64,000 nt of DNA from Tamilnaduibacter salinus (GCF_003096655.1 NZ_QEKQ01000003.1:212942-276941); one strand, 5' to 3'; shown: positions 26,609 to 35,737, counted from the stretch's first letter. The notes: generated by a model not told the origin, from the sequence alone. Numbers and translations: made by a program.

Positions 26609-28195
26609 ATGAGCGATACCACTCCCATCACGATCATCGGTACCGGGTTTGCCGGTCTCGGTATGGGCATCAAGCTCAAGGAAGCGGGGTTTCACGACTT
26701 CGTGATTCTCGAACAGGCCGACGAAGTGGGCGGTACCTGGCGTGACAATCAGTATCCGGGGTGCGCGTGTGACGTGCAGTCCGCCCTCTATTCCTTCTCA
26801 TTCGAGCAGAACCCGAACTGGTCACGGACCTTTGCGGAGCAGGAAGAAATCCTGGACTACCTCAAGTACTGTGCCCGCAAGTACGATCTGTACCCCCACA
26901 TCCGCTTCCACCAGCAGGTGGCGGGCGCCCGGTTTGACGAGGCCAGCCAGACCTGGACGGTGGAGACGGCCAATGCCCCGGCCATGTGGGACTACATGGC
27001 GAAGAAAGGACTCAATCCGGGCGATGCCATTGACCGCAACGACCCGGAGAAGCCCGAATACCAGTCCCTGCGCACCAACATCCTGATTTCCGGCATGGGC
27101 GGGCTGAGCACGCCGGCCTATCCGAACATCCCGGGTGTGGAGCGCTTTGAGGGCAAGAGCTTTCACTCCCAGAACTGGGACCACGATTACGATCTCAAGG
27201 GCAAGCGCGTGGCGGTGATCGGTACCGGCGCCAGCGCCATCCAGTTTGTCCCGGAAGTGGCGAAGGACGCCGCGCAGCTCGATCTTTACCAGCGCACGCC
27301 GCCCTGGATCATGGAAAAGCCGGACCGGCCGTTCAGCAAGCTCGAGCGCACCGCGTTCCGTCACGTGCCGGGCGCGCTGAACACGCTGCGCCAGAGTATC
27401 TACTGGAAGCTCGAAGCCCGTGTCGTTGCGTTCGCGCTGAGCCCGCGACTGATGAAAGTGGCGGAGCTGGACGCCCGGCGCCTGATCCGCAAGCAGATCA
27501 AGGATCCGGTCCTGCGGAAGAAGGTCACGCCGGATTACACCATCGGCTGCAAACGTATCCTGATGTCCAACAACTACTACCCCGCGCTGGCGCAGGACAA
27601 TGTCGACGTCATCACCGATGGCATCCAGGAAGTCCGCCCGCACAGCATCATCGACAAGACCGGGAAAGAACGGGAGATCGACGCGCTGATCTACGGCACC
27701 GGCTTCCGCGCCACTGAACCGCTGCCCGAGGGCATGGTCTTCGGACGGGGCGGTCAGGATCTCATTCACGCCTGGCGCGATGGTGCCGAAGCCTACAAGG
27801 GCACGACCGTCACCGGCTTCCCCAACTTCTTCATGATGGTGGGGCCGAACACCGGCCTGGCACACACGTCACTGGTCTACATGATCGAATGCCAGATCGA
27901 GTACATCCTCGATGCCATCACCAAGATGCGCCAGAACGGCTGGCAGAGCGTGGACGTGCAGCCGGAGGTGCAGCGTGAATTCAACGAGGACATCCAGTCC
28001 CGTCTGGACGGTTCCGTCTGGCAGGACGGTGGCTGCAACAGCTGGTACATCGACGAGAATGGCAAGAACACCACGCTGTGGCCCAGCTTCACGTGGCACT
28101 TCCGGCATCTGACCAGCCGGTTCGACGCCGCGCAATACCACTGCGAGCCGGCCGAGACACCGATTACGGCGGCGCCGGAACCGGCCACTGCATAA
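26609..28195 (+). CDS. Flavin-binding monooxygenase, Baeyer-Villiger type
   Basis: A 528-aa FAD/NADPH monooxygenase. The FAD GxGxxG is near residue 9 (IIGTGFAGLGMGIKL). The fingerprint FxGxxxHxxxW appears as FEGKSFHSQNWDHD near residue 180, followed by the NADPH site VAVIGTGASAIQFVPEV near 198. This fingerprint marks class B monooxygenases that turn ketones into esters or hydroxylate long alkanes. GGTWRDNQYPGCACDV also matches this family. The frame is open further upstream, but that part overlaps an operator; the chosen ATG follows AAAGAGGTGACT. It is divergent from TetR and followed by a strong terminator. The substrate is unknown. Confidence 0.92.
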   Translation: MSDTTPITIIGTGFAGLGMGIKLKEAGFHDFVILEQADEVGGTWRDNQYPGCACDVQSALYSFSFEQNPNWSRTFAEQEEILDYLKYCARKYDLYPHIRFHQQVAGARFDEASQTWTVETANAPAMWDYMAKKGLNPGDAIDRNDPEKPEYQSLRTNILISGMGGLSTPAYPNIPGVERFEGKSFHSQNWDHDYDLKGKRVAVIGTGASAIQFVPEVAKDAAQLDLYQRTPPWIMEKPDRPFSKLERTAFRHVPGALNTLRQSIYWKLEARVVAFALSPRLMKVAELDARRLIRKQIKDPVLRKKVTPDYTIGCKRILMSNNYYPALAQDNVDVITDGIQEVRPHSIIDKTGKEREIDALIYGTGFRATEPLPEGMVFGRGGQDLIHAWRDGAEAYKGTTVTGFPNFFMMVGPNTGLAHTSLVYMIECQIEYILDAITKMRQNGWQSVDVQPEVQREFNEDIQSRLDGSVWQDGGCNSWYIDENGKNTTLWPSFTWHFRHLTSRFDAAQYHCEPAETPITAAPEPATA

Positions 28196-28223
28196 CGACG
28201 GTTAACCACAAAGAAACAGGAAA

Positions 28224-28250
28224 GGGGCCGGAGTTCCGGCCCCTTTTTTT
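28224..28250 (+). terminator. Strong factor-independent terminator
   Basis: GGGGCCGGA-GT-TCCGGCCCC is a perfect 9-bp stem followed by seven T residues, 28 nt after the monooxygenase stop. Confidence 0.93.
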
Positions 28251-28329
28251 GTGTGCGAGAATAGCGCGCTTGCTAAAGAAGTGATCCCGAATGGGGAATC
28301 ACTGATTGCCGGAATAACGGAGGGGTGCC

Positions 28330-28662
28330 ATGCAGGCCTGGTTGCTACTCAGTCTCGCCATTGTCTCGGAAGTGGTCGGCACCTCCGCCCTGAAATCCTC
28401 GGACGGCTTCACCCGGCTCTGGCCGTCCATAATGGTTGTCGTGGGCTACGGACTCGCCTTCTACTGCCTCGCTCTGGTCCTGCGCACCATTCCCGTGGGC
28501 ATCGCCTACGCCGTCTGGGCCGGCACCGGCGTGGCCTTGATGGCGCTGGTGGGCTGGCTGGTCTACGGCCAGCGACTGGATGTGCCCGGCATTGTCGGCA
28601 TCCTCCTGATCGTCGCCGGGGTCTTCGTCCTCAACATCTACTCGTCGGCGGGTGGTCACTGA
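28330..28662 (+). CDS. SMR family multidrug/quaternary ammonium efflux protein (EmrE/Qac-like)
   Basis: A 110-aa four-helix membrane protein. The essential membrane glutamate is in helix 1 (LAIVSEVVGTSALKSS, residue 13). GFTRLWPS, IPVGIAYAVWAGTG and GQRLDVPGIVGILLIVAGV are the usual Qac-subtype signatures. It works as an antiparallel dimer that exchanges protons for cationic drugs or quaternary ammonium compounds. A hairpin with GTGAT/ATCAC arms lies upstream at 28280-28303. That is not a recognisable guanidine riboswitch. An ACGGAGGGG ribosome site precedes the start. Confidence 0.92.
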   Translation: MQAWLLLSLAIVSEVVGTSALKSSDGFTRLWPSIMVVVGYGLAFYCLALVLRTIPVGIAYAVWAGTGVALMALVGWLVYGQRLDVPGIVGILLIVAGVFVLNIYSSAGGH

Positions 28663-28793
28663 CCGACATCCGTCTCGCTGCTGAGTCGATAGATTCGAAT
28701 TGCTGCGTGTCGCAAGAAGCGACCGTTTGTTTCCATAATTCTGTCAACGTAAGCTTTACTTCGTCACGATCACCGATTGCAAAGGATTGTTTT

Positions 28794-29360
28794 ATGATCA
28801 GGACGATGCTTCTCCTGGCCCCTTGGCTTTTTCTAGGGAGCCTGAGCGCTTCTGCTGCTCCCGTTTCCCATGTCGATTATGAACCCCGGGAAACGACGGA
28901 AATAACTCGTTTTTCGACGGGTGCAGGTGGACCGCTGCGTCTCCCGACGGAGCATCTGAAGAAGATGACCATCATTGGTGGGAAGGGGCTGAGTTTCCTC
29001 TATCCAAACCAGGCTCACTTTTACGTCGAAACGGTGACGGCAGAACAGTCCGGTTATCCGGATGCGGATATGCGTCAGTGGCCGGTCTATGTGTTTGGCT
29101 TAAAGGACGGAACGGAGAGCAGTAACGCGTTTATCAGAGATCTTCTGAAAACCAAACGGTTTGGAGTTGATAAACAGATCAATCCGGACGTGGTGCGCGT
29201 CTTTTCGACGTCGACTGGCAAAGGATTCTGGGCATTTGGTGAAGAAAAATCTCTGATTGTTCTGACCGAGGAGGATAATCGGTCGAGCATCACTCTGATC
29301 AACGTGACAGGCCTTCCAGAGCAAACCATCGAAGACATGATAATCAAAGGAGTGATTTAA
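28794..29360 (+). CDS. Secreted protein of unknown function
   Basis: A 188-aa protein with a clear signal peptide (MIRTMLLLAPWLFLGSLSASAA, cut after residue 22). The mature part is a mixed alpha/beta sequence without cysteines. I recognise no family. Base composition is clearly more AT-rich than the neighbours, and codon use differs (many ATT, TTT, AAA). An AAAGGATTG site precedes the ATG. The next gene starts 2 nt after its stop, so they form a pair. The composition suggests later acquisition than the surrounding genes. Confidence 0.7.
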   Translation: MIRTMLLLAPWLFLGSLSASAAPVSHVDYEPRETTEITRFSTGAGGPLRLPTEHLKKMTIIGGKGLSFLYPNQAHFYVETVTAEQSGYPDADMRQWPVYVFGLKDGTESSNAFIRDLLKTKRFGVDKQINPDVVRVFSTSTGKGFWAFGEEKSLIVLTEEDNRSSITLINVTGLPEQTIEDMIIKGVI

Positions 29361-29362
29361 TC

Positions 29363-29704
29363 ATGGCGCTATCGTCGACGGAGAAGCAGGATCTTGCGGG
29401 AATTCTTGAAATCGTGTTTGGTCACGATACGGCAATCCACTCCAGGGTAAACCGCTTTAATGAAAGAACTATGGCGGCGGCAGAAGATGCGCTGGAAACA
29501 ATGGTGCGTTGCAACGACAACATGAGGCGTCTTGTTACCGGTCTTCTTGGTGGAGCAAGCGTACTTGTAAAAGGTTGGCTCCGTGAAATTGTAAGCCGGC
29601 TCAGAAAAGAGCTTGAATCGGGACGGATTCAGTTCGATGGGTATGCGTGCAAGGTATTCACGGTGAACAATTGGCGTACGCCTATTGTTCTGACTCTCCA
29701 ATAG
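29363..29704 (+). CDS. Small hypothetical protein, alpha-helical
   Basis: A 113-aa protein. The N-terminal 60 residues look helical (STEKQDLAGILEIVF, RTMAAAEDALETMV). GLLGGASVLVKGWLREIVS could be an amphipathic or short membrane-associated helix. No known domain. It starts 2 nt after the secreted protein gene, with AAAGGAGTGATT as the ribosome site inside the end of that gene, so translation is probably coupled. It shares the lower GC of its partner. Secreted-plus-small-partner pairs can be envelope or immunity modules, but nothing here proves that. Confidence 0.6.
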   Translation: MALSSTEKQDLAGILEIVFGHDTAIHSRVNRFNERTMAAAEDALETMVRCNDNMRRLVTGLLGGASVLVKGWLREIVSRLRKELESGRIQFDGYACKVFTVNNWRTPIVLTLQ

Positions 29705-29744
29705 GCGGACCGTATTACAGGCGGTCACTCCGTTGTCTGATCGG

Positions 29745-29849
29745 GATCGGCTGGCGGTCATTGCCGGAGGAGCGACAGGGATGTCGCGGTCGCATTTGGC
29801 GTCAGGGACGACCATCAAATGCAGCGTAGGCAATGACCGCCAGCCGGTC
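29745..29849. repeat. Nested palindromic (MITE/REP-like) intergenic repeat
   Basis: Outer arms of 17 perfect base pairs (29749-29765 with 29829-29845, GGCTGGCGGTCATTGCC and its complement) extend to about 21 bp with one mismatch. Nested inside are the hairpin GCGACA-GGGA-TGTCGC (29772-29787) and arms GCATTTG/CAAATGC (29792-29798, 29816-29822). No gene is visible in 29705-29935. Confidence 0.7.
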
Positions 29850-29935
29850 CCCAGCCCCATGGTTGAGGACAGATATCGGTCGCCCTATCGGTGGACTCCG
29901 AAGTCGGAGACATCGGCTACATTGCCAGCGGCAAC

Positions 29936-31354
29936 TTATTCCGCCACCTCCGGCGCCTGCGCCGCCGTGCCGAGGTGATAGGCGGCAAAGCCGGCCATGA
30001 CGACCTGATCGACAGCCATGCCGATCACCCGGCCATCCTCGTCGGCCCTGATCGTGTGCTGGGCGTTGGTGATCGGATCGGTGACGGTGCCGAGCGGCTG
30101 GCCGGCCACGACGTCATCCCCCAGATCCACGTCGCTGTTCAGGATGCCACCGTGGTTCGCGCGCACCCAGCTGGAGTCGTAATATACCGGCTCCGGCTCG
30201 CCCCAGACAAACAGCCGGTTCAGCATGTTCTGCTTCTCCAACAGGCTGTTGATGGCATTCACGCCCGCCTCGATCTGGTGCTGCTGGAAGCGCGTGGATT
30301 CACCGGCCTCCATGGTGATGGCGGTGATGCCGGCGTTGGAGGCCGCGACCCGCAGCATGCCCTCGCTGCCCGGGCTGTGCACGACGGCCATCTCATCGAA
30401 CCCGCGACTGAACGTGGCCACCTCCGGCCGGTTCATGTCGGCCCGCATCTGCGGCAGATTGGTGCGCTTGAGTGAGCCGGTGTGAATGTCCACCAGCATG
30501 TCGCACGTCTGGATGACGTCGGTGAACAGCGAATGGGCAATGCGCGAGGCCAGGCTGCCGTCCGGGTCGCCGGGGAAGTGGCGGTTCAGGTCCCGGCGGT
30601 CCGCCAGATAGCGTGAGCCGCGGCGGAAGCCCTGCACGTTGACGATGGGCACACCGATGATGCGCCCGCTCAGGTTCTCCGGCTCGATGGTGTACATCAC
30701 CCGCCGCACGATCTCGATGCCGTTGAGCTCGTCGCCGTGCACCGCTGCGGTCAGGCACAGGTTCGGGCCCGGCTGGGCACCGTTCAGGACCAGAACCGGC
30801 GTCGGCGTCGTCAGACCGGCCATGGTGGTGTCCGGCTGCCAGGTCAGGCGGGTGGAGGTGCCCGGACGCACCTCGGCGCCGAGCATGACCAGTGATTCGG
30901 CTTTCGGCGCTTCCACCGGGTCGATCAGCACCAGTTCGGGCTCACCGCCCTCCGGCAACAGCGTGGGGTCCGAGTCGGGCTCGGTGGATGCTTCCGTTGT
31001 TGAGGTTCCCGGGGCATTGTCGTCGCCGTCCGCCTTCGCTGTCGTGTCGTCATCGTCGCCCTTGCCCTGCGCTGAGGCGGACGAGGTCGGTGCGGCCGGA
31101 TCGGGGGCGACGTCCTTGAGATCCACATCGGGCGCAACGACCGTGGCGTTTTCGCGCTCCTCACCACCGGTTTCGGCGGTTTGGCTGGGGGCTGGTCCGT
31201 TGGCGCCGGTTTTCGGCGTGCCCTCATCGCTGGCCGCGGCAGGTGCCGGCTTGGCGGGCTCGGTATCGGCCTCACCTTTGGGCTGTGTGTCCGCCCAGGC
31301 GGGAAGCGATGCGCCGAGTGCGAGGATGGTGGCGATGGAAACGGTGCGGACCAT
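29936..31354 (-). CDS. Secreted succinylglutamate desuccinylase/aspartoacylase family deacylase
   Basis: A 472-aa exported zinc deacylase. A signal peptide (about 1-22, cut at AWA-DT) is followed by a long disordered linker (about 23-140) rich in Ala, Pro, Asp, Glu and Thr. The catalytic domain has the zinc pair HGDELNGIE near residue 200, a third ligand in DIHTGS, and a likely catalytic Glu in MEAGES. A C-terminal beta domain follows, with the layout of AstE/AspA-type M14-like enzymes. It probably removes an acyl group from an amino-acid-like substrate outside the cytoplasm. The acidic linker is unusual for this family. It is transcribed away from icd. Confidence 0.82.
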   Translation of the reverse strand: MVRTVSIATILALGASLPAWADTQPKGEADTEPAKPAPAAASDEGTPKTGANGPAPSQTAETGGEERENATVVAPDVDLKDVAPDPAAPTSSASAQGKGDDDDTTAKADGDDNAPGTSTTEASTEPDSDPTLLPEGGEPELVLIDPVEAPKAESLVMLGAEVRPGTSTRLTWQPDTTMAGLTTPTPVLVLNGAQPGPNLCLTAAVHGDELNGIEIVRRVMYTIEPENLSGRIIGVPIVNVQGFRRGSRYLADRRDLNRHFPGDPDGSLASRIAHSLFTDVIQTCDMLVDIHTGSLKRTNLPQMRADMNRPEVATFSRGFDEMAVVHSPGSEGMLRVAASNAGITAITMEAGESTRFQQHQIEAGVNAINSLLEKQNMLNRLFVWGEPEPVYYDSSWVRANHGGILNSDVDLGDDVVAGQPLGTVTDPITNAQHTIRADEDGRVIGMAVDQVVMAGFAAYHLGTAAQAPEVAE

Positions 31355-31733
31355 GCTGAACTCACTGCTCCGGTGACGATCGAACGGGCCCATTGTGGGG
31401 GATGGCCCCGCCTGTCGCCATTAAGGTTCCTTAAACGTCACGGCCCCGCGGGGACTCACGGCCGAGGCGGTCATACCGGGATGATCGCTGATGAACGCGT
31501 GTCGTTCCGTGCACGTAACGACATGATCCGGTAAGGTAATGGTGTCCCCGGAGAGTCACGTTCGTGTCACGGCCTCTCTTCATCATAGGCCGTCACAACG
31601 TCATTGCCACCGTCGGCATCCGTTCTATTCCTGACCTGTCCGGGCGCCGCCGGCGACCAGTTTCGACCAAGGTCGGACGATTCCAGACGCAATGACGCGT
31701 TACAATGCCCCATTTAGAATCGCAGAGGCACTC
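31355..31733. other. Intergenic region between deacylase and icd
   Basis: About 380 nt between divergent genes, so it must hold both promoters. Visible are the short palindrome GGCCCCGCGGGG near 31442 and repeated GTCACG motifs. I see no gene, clear promoter or riboswitch. Confidence 0.4.
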
Positions 31734-33965
31734 ATGACAGACAGACCAACCATCACGTATACCGAAACCGATGAGGCGCCCGCGCTGGCGACCTATTCGT
31801 TCCTGCCGATTGTCCGGGCGTTTGTTTCACCCGCCGGCATCACGGTTGAATCCTCTGACATTTCCCTCGCATCGCGCATCCTGGCGCAGTTCCCGGATTA
31901 CCTGCCGGACGACAAGCAGGTGCCGGATTCCCTCGCCCAGCTCGGCGAGCTGACAGGCAATCCCGACGCCAACATCATCAAGACGCCGAACATCAGCGCG
32001 TCTGTGCCGCAGCTCCGTGCCGCCATCAAGGAGCTGCAGGAGAAGGGCTACGACCTGCCGGAGTACCCGGAGAATCCCAAGACGGATGACGAAAAGGCGC
32101 TGAACGAGCGTTACGCCAAAGTACTGGGCAGCAACGTCAACCCGGTCCTGCGTCAGGGCAACTCCGACCGCCGCTCGTCCAACGCGGTCAAGGAATACGC
32201 CAAGAAACACCCGCATTCGATGGGCAAGTGGAGTCAGGCGTCCCGCACCCACGTGGCCCACATGCGCCACGGCGATTTCTACCACAGCGAGCAGTCCACG
32301 ATCATGGACCGGGATACCACCGTCCGTATCCAGCTCGTTGGCAAGGAGTCCGGTAAGACGACCACGCTGAAGGAAGTGGCTGTCCAGAAAGGCGAAGTCA
32401 TCGACGGCATGTGCATGAACGTCCGTCTGCTTCGCAAGTTCCTCGAAGAAGAAATTGAGGGCGCCCGCCGGGCCGGCCTGCTGTTCTCCCTGCACGTGAA
32501 GGCGACGATGATGAAGATCTCGCATCCGATCGTCTTCGGCCATGCGGTCACCGTCTACTTCAAGGATGTGTTCGAGAAGCATAAGGAACTGTTCGAGCGC
32601 ATCGGGGTGAACCCGAACGACGGCATGAGCCACCTCTATCAGAAGATCAAGGACCTGTCGTTCTCCGAGCGGTCCGAGATCGAAGAGGACATCCGGGACT
32701 GTTTCATCAATCGTCCGGAAATGGCGATGGTCGACTCCGACCGGGGCATCTCCAACCTGCATACGCCCAGTGACGTGATCGTGGACGCCTCCATGCCGGC
32801 CATGATCCGTGCCGGCGGCAAGATGTGGGGCACCGATGGCAAGATGAAGGACACCAAGGCCGTTATCCCGGAGAGCACCTACGCGACCATCTATCAGGAA
32901 GTGATCAACTTCTGTAAGCACCACGATGCCTTTGATCCGAGCACCATCGGCACCGTTCCGAACGTGGGCCTGATGGCGCAGAAGGCCGAAGAATACGGTT
33001 CCCACGACAAGACCTTCGAGCTGCCGGAAGACGGCATCGTGCAGGTCGTGGACGAGAACGATGCGGTGATCTTCGAGCACCAGGTCGAGGAAGGCGACAT
33101 CTGGCGCATGTGCCAGACCAAGGACGAGCCGGTGCGCGACTGGGTCCGTCTGGCGGTCGAGCGCTCCCGCGTCAGTGGCATGCCGGCCGTGTTCTGGCTG
33201 GACCCGGAGCGGGCCCACGATCAGCAGCTGATCAGGAAGGTCGAGCACTACCTGAAGGAGCACGACACCGAGGGTCTGGACATCTCCATCATGTCCTACG
33301 ACCGCGCCATCCGCTGGACCATGGAGCGCATGATCCGCGGCAAGGACACCATCTCCGTGACCGGCAACGTGCTGCGTGACTACCTCACAGACCTGTTCCC
33401 GATCATCGAGCTGGGCACCAGCGCCAAGATGCTCTCCGTCGTACCGCTGCTCAAGGGCGGTGGCCTGTTCGAAACCGGTGCTGGCGGCTCCGCGCCGAAG
33501 CACGTCCAGCAGTTCCTGGAAGAAAACCACCTGCGCTGGGATTCCATGGGCGAGTTCCTGGCCATGATGGTCTCGCTGGAGCACATGGGCGACAAACAGG
33601 GCAATGCCGAGGCGGCCGTGCTGTCCCGCACGTTGGACGAAGCGACCGCGAAGTTCCTGGAAGAGGACCGCTCTCCGTCCCGCAAGTCCGGCGAGCTGGA
33701 TAACCGCGGCAGCCACTTCTGGCTGGCCCGCTACTGGGCCCAGGCGCTGGCGAATCAGGACGAGAATCCGCAGCTCAAGGAGCATTTCCAGAAGCTGTCG
33801 AAGAAACTGGAAGACAACGCCGACAGCATCCTGCAGGAGCTGATCGACATCCAGGGGCAGTCCGTCGACATCGGCGGCTACTACTACCCGGATGCGGCGA
33901 AGATGAACCAGGCGATGCGTCCGAGCGAGACGTTCAACGCCATCATCGACGAATTCGTCAGCTGA
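31734..33965 (+). CDS. icd: NADP-dependent isocitrate dehydrogenase, monomeric type
   Basis: A 743-aa enzyme of the monomeric IDH class, which converts isocitrate to 2-oxoglutarate with NADP+ in the TCA cycle. Family landmarks include SFLPIVRAF near residue 20, [15 protein letters not shown] near 135 (isocitrate contact), [16 protein letters not shown] near 175, and [20 protein letters not shown] near 405. The length matches known members (about 740). The homodimeric form is the usual one in E. coli; the monomeric form is common in marine and cold-adapted gammaproteobacteria. The ATG after GCAGAGGCACTC fits the family start better than an upstream in-frame ATG. A strong terminator follows. 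Confidence 0.95.
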   Translation: MTDRPTITYTETDEAPALATYSFLPIVRAFVSPAGITVESSDISLASRILAQFPDYLPDDKQVPDSLAQLGELTGNPDANIIKTPNISASVPQLRAAIKELQEKGYDLPEYPENPKTDDEKALNERYAKVLGSNVNPVLRQGNSDRRSSNAVKEYAKKHPHSMGKWSQASRTHVAHMRHGDFYHSEQSTIMDRDTTVRIQLVGKESGKTTTLKEVAVQKGEVIDGMCMNVRLLRKFLEEEIEGARRAGLLFSLHVKATMMKISHPIVFGHAVTVYFKDVFEKHKELFERIGVNPNDGMSHLYQKIKDLSFSERSEIEEDIRDCFINRPEMAMVDSDRGISNLHTPSDVIVDASMPAMIRAGGKMWGTDGKMKDTKAVIPESTYATIYQEVINFCKHHDAFDPSTIGTVPNVGLMAQKAEEYGSHDKTFELPEDGIVQVVDENDAVIFEHQVEEGDIWRMCQTKDEPVRDWVRLAVERSRVSGMPAVFWLDPERAHDQQLIRKVEHYLKEHDTEGLDISIMSYDRAIRWTMERMIRGKDTISVTGNVLRDYLTDLFPIIELGTSAKMLSVVPLLKGGGLFETGAGGSAPKHVQQFLEENHLRWDSMGEFLAMMVSLEHMGDKQGNAEAAVLSRTLDEATAKFLEEDRSPSRKSGELDNRGSHFWLARYWAQALANQDENPQLKEHFQKLSKKLEDNADSILQELIDIQGQSVDIGGYYYPDAAKMNQAMRPSETFNAIIDEFVS

Positions 33966-33988
33966 TCGACAGCGGCGGAGTCACAAAA

Positions 33989-34018
33989 GGGGCGCGGCGT
34001 CAGTCGCGCCCCTTTTTT
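33989..34018 (+). terminator. Factor-independent terminator after icd
   Basis: GGGGCGCG and CGCGCCCC arms with an 8-nt loop, preceded by AAAA and followed by TTTTTT. It is 24 nt after the stop codon. Confidence 0.92.
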
Positions 34019-34029
34019 GTGTTGTGGGA

Positions 34030-34256
34030 ATTCGCCGCGGAAACCGCGGAAAAGATGGGGTGGCCACGGAAAAACACGAAAAGCACGGAAAACGCCCTAC
34101 GGGCGTTGAAAGGTGACAAAAACGGGTAGGTTGGGCTGACGGAGGAAGCCCAACAAACGAGGTTGCCATGCCCGGTGATCTGTTGGGCTTCCTCCGTCAG
34201 CCCAACCTACGGTTCATTCTCTTTTTTCCGTGCCCTTCCGTGTTTTTCCGTGGCTA
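34030..34256. repeat. Composite palindromic repeat element, copy 1
   Basis: Three layers. The outer arms begin GCCACGGAAAAACACG (34063) and end with the complement at 34254. A perfect 30-bp inverted repeat (34126-34155 with 34181-34210) sits in the middle around a 25-nt loop. A small hairpin AACGCCC-TAC-GGGCGTT lies at 34091-34107. TTCGCCGCGGAAACCGCGG at 34031-34049 precedes the left arm. The right end supplies the stop codon of the DUF2784 gene. A related copy is at 35681-35875. Confidence 0.85.
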
Positions 34257-34628
34257 AAGGTTATCTTTACGCCAGCCCCGCCACCCAATCACTCCGTAAA
34301 CCCCCACATTAAACACCCCCACCCCAACCCCCAGCAGCGTCTGCAAGGTCCGGGTCAATCCACTAGGATAGATCACAGAGACGAGGTAGTGGCCGATGAA
34401 GCTGCCCTCGAAGCCGGTCTGGCCGGCCCACTGGCGCAGGGTGATTTCCAGCGGGGTGAGTGGGCAGAGCCAGCCGTTGATCATCAGTAGCGACGCCCAG
34501 GCGACGGCGGGCAGGTGCAGCACGATCAGCCAGCGGCGCCAGAGGCCCAACAGACCGCCGAACACGGCGAAAATGATGAACAGCAGGTGAACGACCAGCA
34601 CCGCCTCGGCAGCCAGTTGCCAGACCAT
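34254..34628 (-). CDS. DUF2784 family membrane protein
   Basis: A 124-aa protein with three to four hydrophobic helices (LAAEAVLVVHLLFIIFAVFGGLL, WLIVLHLPAVAWASLLMINGW). The segment CPLTPLEITLRQWAG and the following GFIGHYL-like stretch (SFIGHYLVSVIYPSG) are hallmarks of DUF2784, a family with no known function. The start ATG gives the standard length; an open extension upstream is not conserved. The TAG stop lies inside the outer arm of the repeat element. It is divergent from the macro-domain gene. Confidence 0.85.
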   Translation of the reverse strand: MVWQLAAEAVLVVHLLFIIFAVFGGLLGLWRRWLIVLHLPAVAWASLLMINGWLCPLTPLEITLRQWAGQTGFEGSFIGHYLVSVIYPSGLTRTLQTLLGVGVGVFNVGVYGVIGWRGWRKDNL

Positions 34629-34671
34629 TCTCAGCCCCTTTCCACGATTGACTCTCAGGAGGTGACAGATC

Positions 34672-35217
34672 ATGTCCGAGTATACGCACCACGGCGTCCG
34701 CATCGAATGCACCCAGGGGGACATCACCCGACAGGCGGATCTCGATGCCATCGTCAACGCCGCCAACGCCCAGCTCCGGACCGGTGGTGGCGTGGCGGGC
34801 GCGATCCACCGTGCGGCCGGCCCCGATCTGGTGGCCGAGTGCGAACCGCTGGCCCCGATCCGTCCGGGGGACGCCGTCATCACGGGGGCTCATGACCTGC
34901 CCAATGCCCATGTCATTCACTGCCTCGGACCGGTCTACGGCATCGACCAGCCCTCCGACGAACTTCTGGCGCGGGCCTACGAACGGGCGCTGACGCTGGC
35001 GGATCAGGAAGGCCTGCGTTCGATCGGATTCCCGGCGCTGTCGACCGGCGCGTTCGGGTATCCCATGGAGGAGGCCGCCGAGGTGGCCTTCGGCGCCGTG
35101 ACCAGGGCGTGTGACCGGCTCCGGTCGGTGAAGGTTGTGCGCTTTGTGCTGTTTAGTGACTCCGACCGGGCGCTCCACGAACAGGTATTGAAACGACTGA
35201 TCGGGTCGGTGGACTGA
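34672..35217 (+). CDS. Macro domain protein (O-acetyl-ADP-ribose deacetylase, YmdB-like)
   Basis: A 181-aa protein that is one complete macro domain. Key segments are GDITRQADLDAIVNAANAQL (ADP-ribose adenine and distal-ribose site with catalytic Asn), GGGVAGAIHRAAGP (phosphate loop), and STGAFGYPMEEAA (second phosphate loop). It should hydrolyse O-acetyl-ADP-ribose or remove ADP-ribose from targets; E. coli YmdB also restrains RNase III. All catalytic residues are present. A strong AGGAGGTGACAG site precedes the ATG. The globin gene follows after 40 nt and may share the transcript. Confidence 0.92.
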   Translation: MSEYTHHGVRIECTQGDITRQADLDAIVNAANAQLRTGGGVAGAIHRAAGPDLVAECEPLAPIRPGDAVITGAHDLPNAHVIHCLGPVYGIDQPSDELLARAYERALTLADQEGLRSIGFPALSTGAFGYPMEEAAEVAFGAVTRACDRLRSVKVVRFVLFSDSDRALHEQVLKRLIGSVD

Positions 35218-35257
35218 GATTGTTCCGGCCCGGCGTGGGCTGCGTTACCCTGAGGGC

Positions 35258-35737
35258 ATGGAGCCGAAACCTGATCTCGATCACCCCGAAGCCATCCACC
35301 ATCTGGTACAGACTTTCTACGGTCGGCTGCTCAACGACCCGGTCATGGCGCCGGTGTTCACCGAAGTGGCTGGCGTGGATCTGGACGCCCATTTGCCGAC
35401 GATCGAAGCGTATTGGCGCAAGATGCTGCTCGGCGAGAAGGACGCCTATCAACGCAACATGGTCGCCCAGCACGAGAAAGTGCACGACCGCATGCCGCTA
35501 CAGGCCGTCCACGCCGACCACTGGTACCGCCACTTCACCGCGACCCTCGATTCCGAGTTCGAAGGCCCCTACGCCGACCGCGCCGAATACCTCGCCACGC
35601 GCATCCTGGCCAACCTCATGAAATGGCTGCACGAGCGGGACAGGAATCGGAACTTGGACACAACTGAGAAAGATGGATATTTGCCACGGAAAGACACGGA
35701 AGAACACGGAAAGCGCCCTTCGGGCGAGGAAAAATAA
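35258..35737 (+). CDS. Group 3 truncated haemoglobin-like protein with repeat-derived C-terminus
   Basis: A 159-aa globin of the truncated YjbI/TrHb3 type. The helical core spans about residues 8-130, with FYGRLLNDPVMAPVFTEV, YWRKMLLGEKDAYQRNMVAQHEKV (proximal His region) and HADHWYRHFTATL. Such globins bind O2 or NO and help with NO or oxidative stress. The last 18 residues, from Leu142 (LPRKDTEEHGKRPSGEEK), are encoded by the left arm of a dispersed repeat and so are not globin sequence. The native stop was probably lost when the repeat inserted. The core is unaffected. Confidence 0.85.
   Translation: MEPKPDLDHPEAIHHLVQTFYGRLLNDPVMAPVFTEVAGVDLDAHLPTIEAYWRKMLLGEKDAYQRNMVAQHEKVHDRMPLQAVHADHWYRHFTATLDSEFEGPYADRAEYLATRILANLMKWLHERDRNRNLDTTEKDGYLPRKDTEEHGKRPSGEEK

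Noticed and set aside
28261..28329. Guanidine riboswitch before the SMR gene
   Set aside because: There is a hairpin, but not the paired ACGR-loop hairpins of the guanidine-II class, and the SMR protein is of Qac type, not guanidine exporter type.
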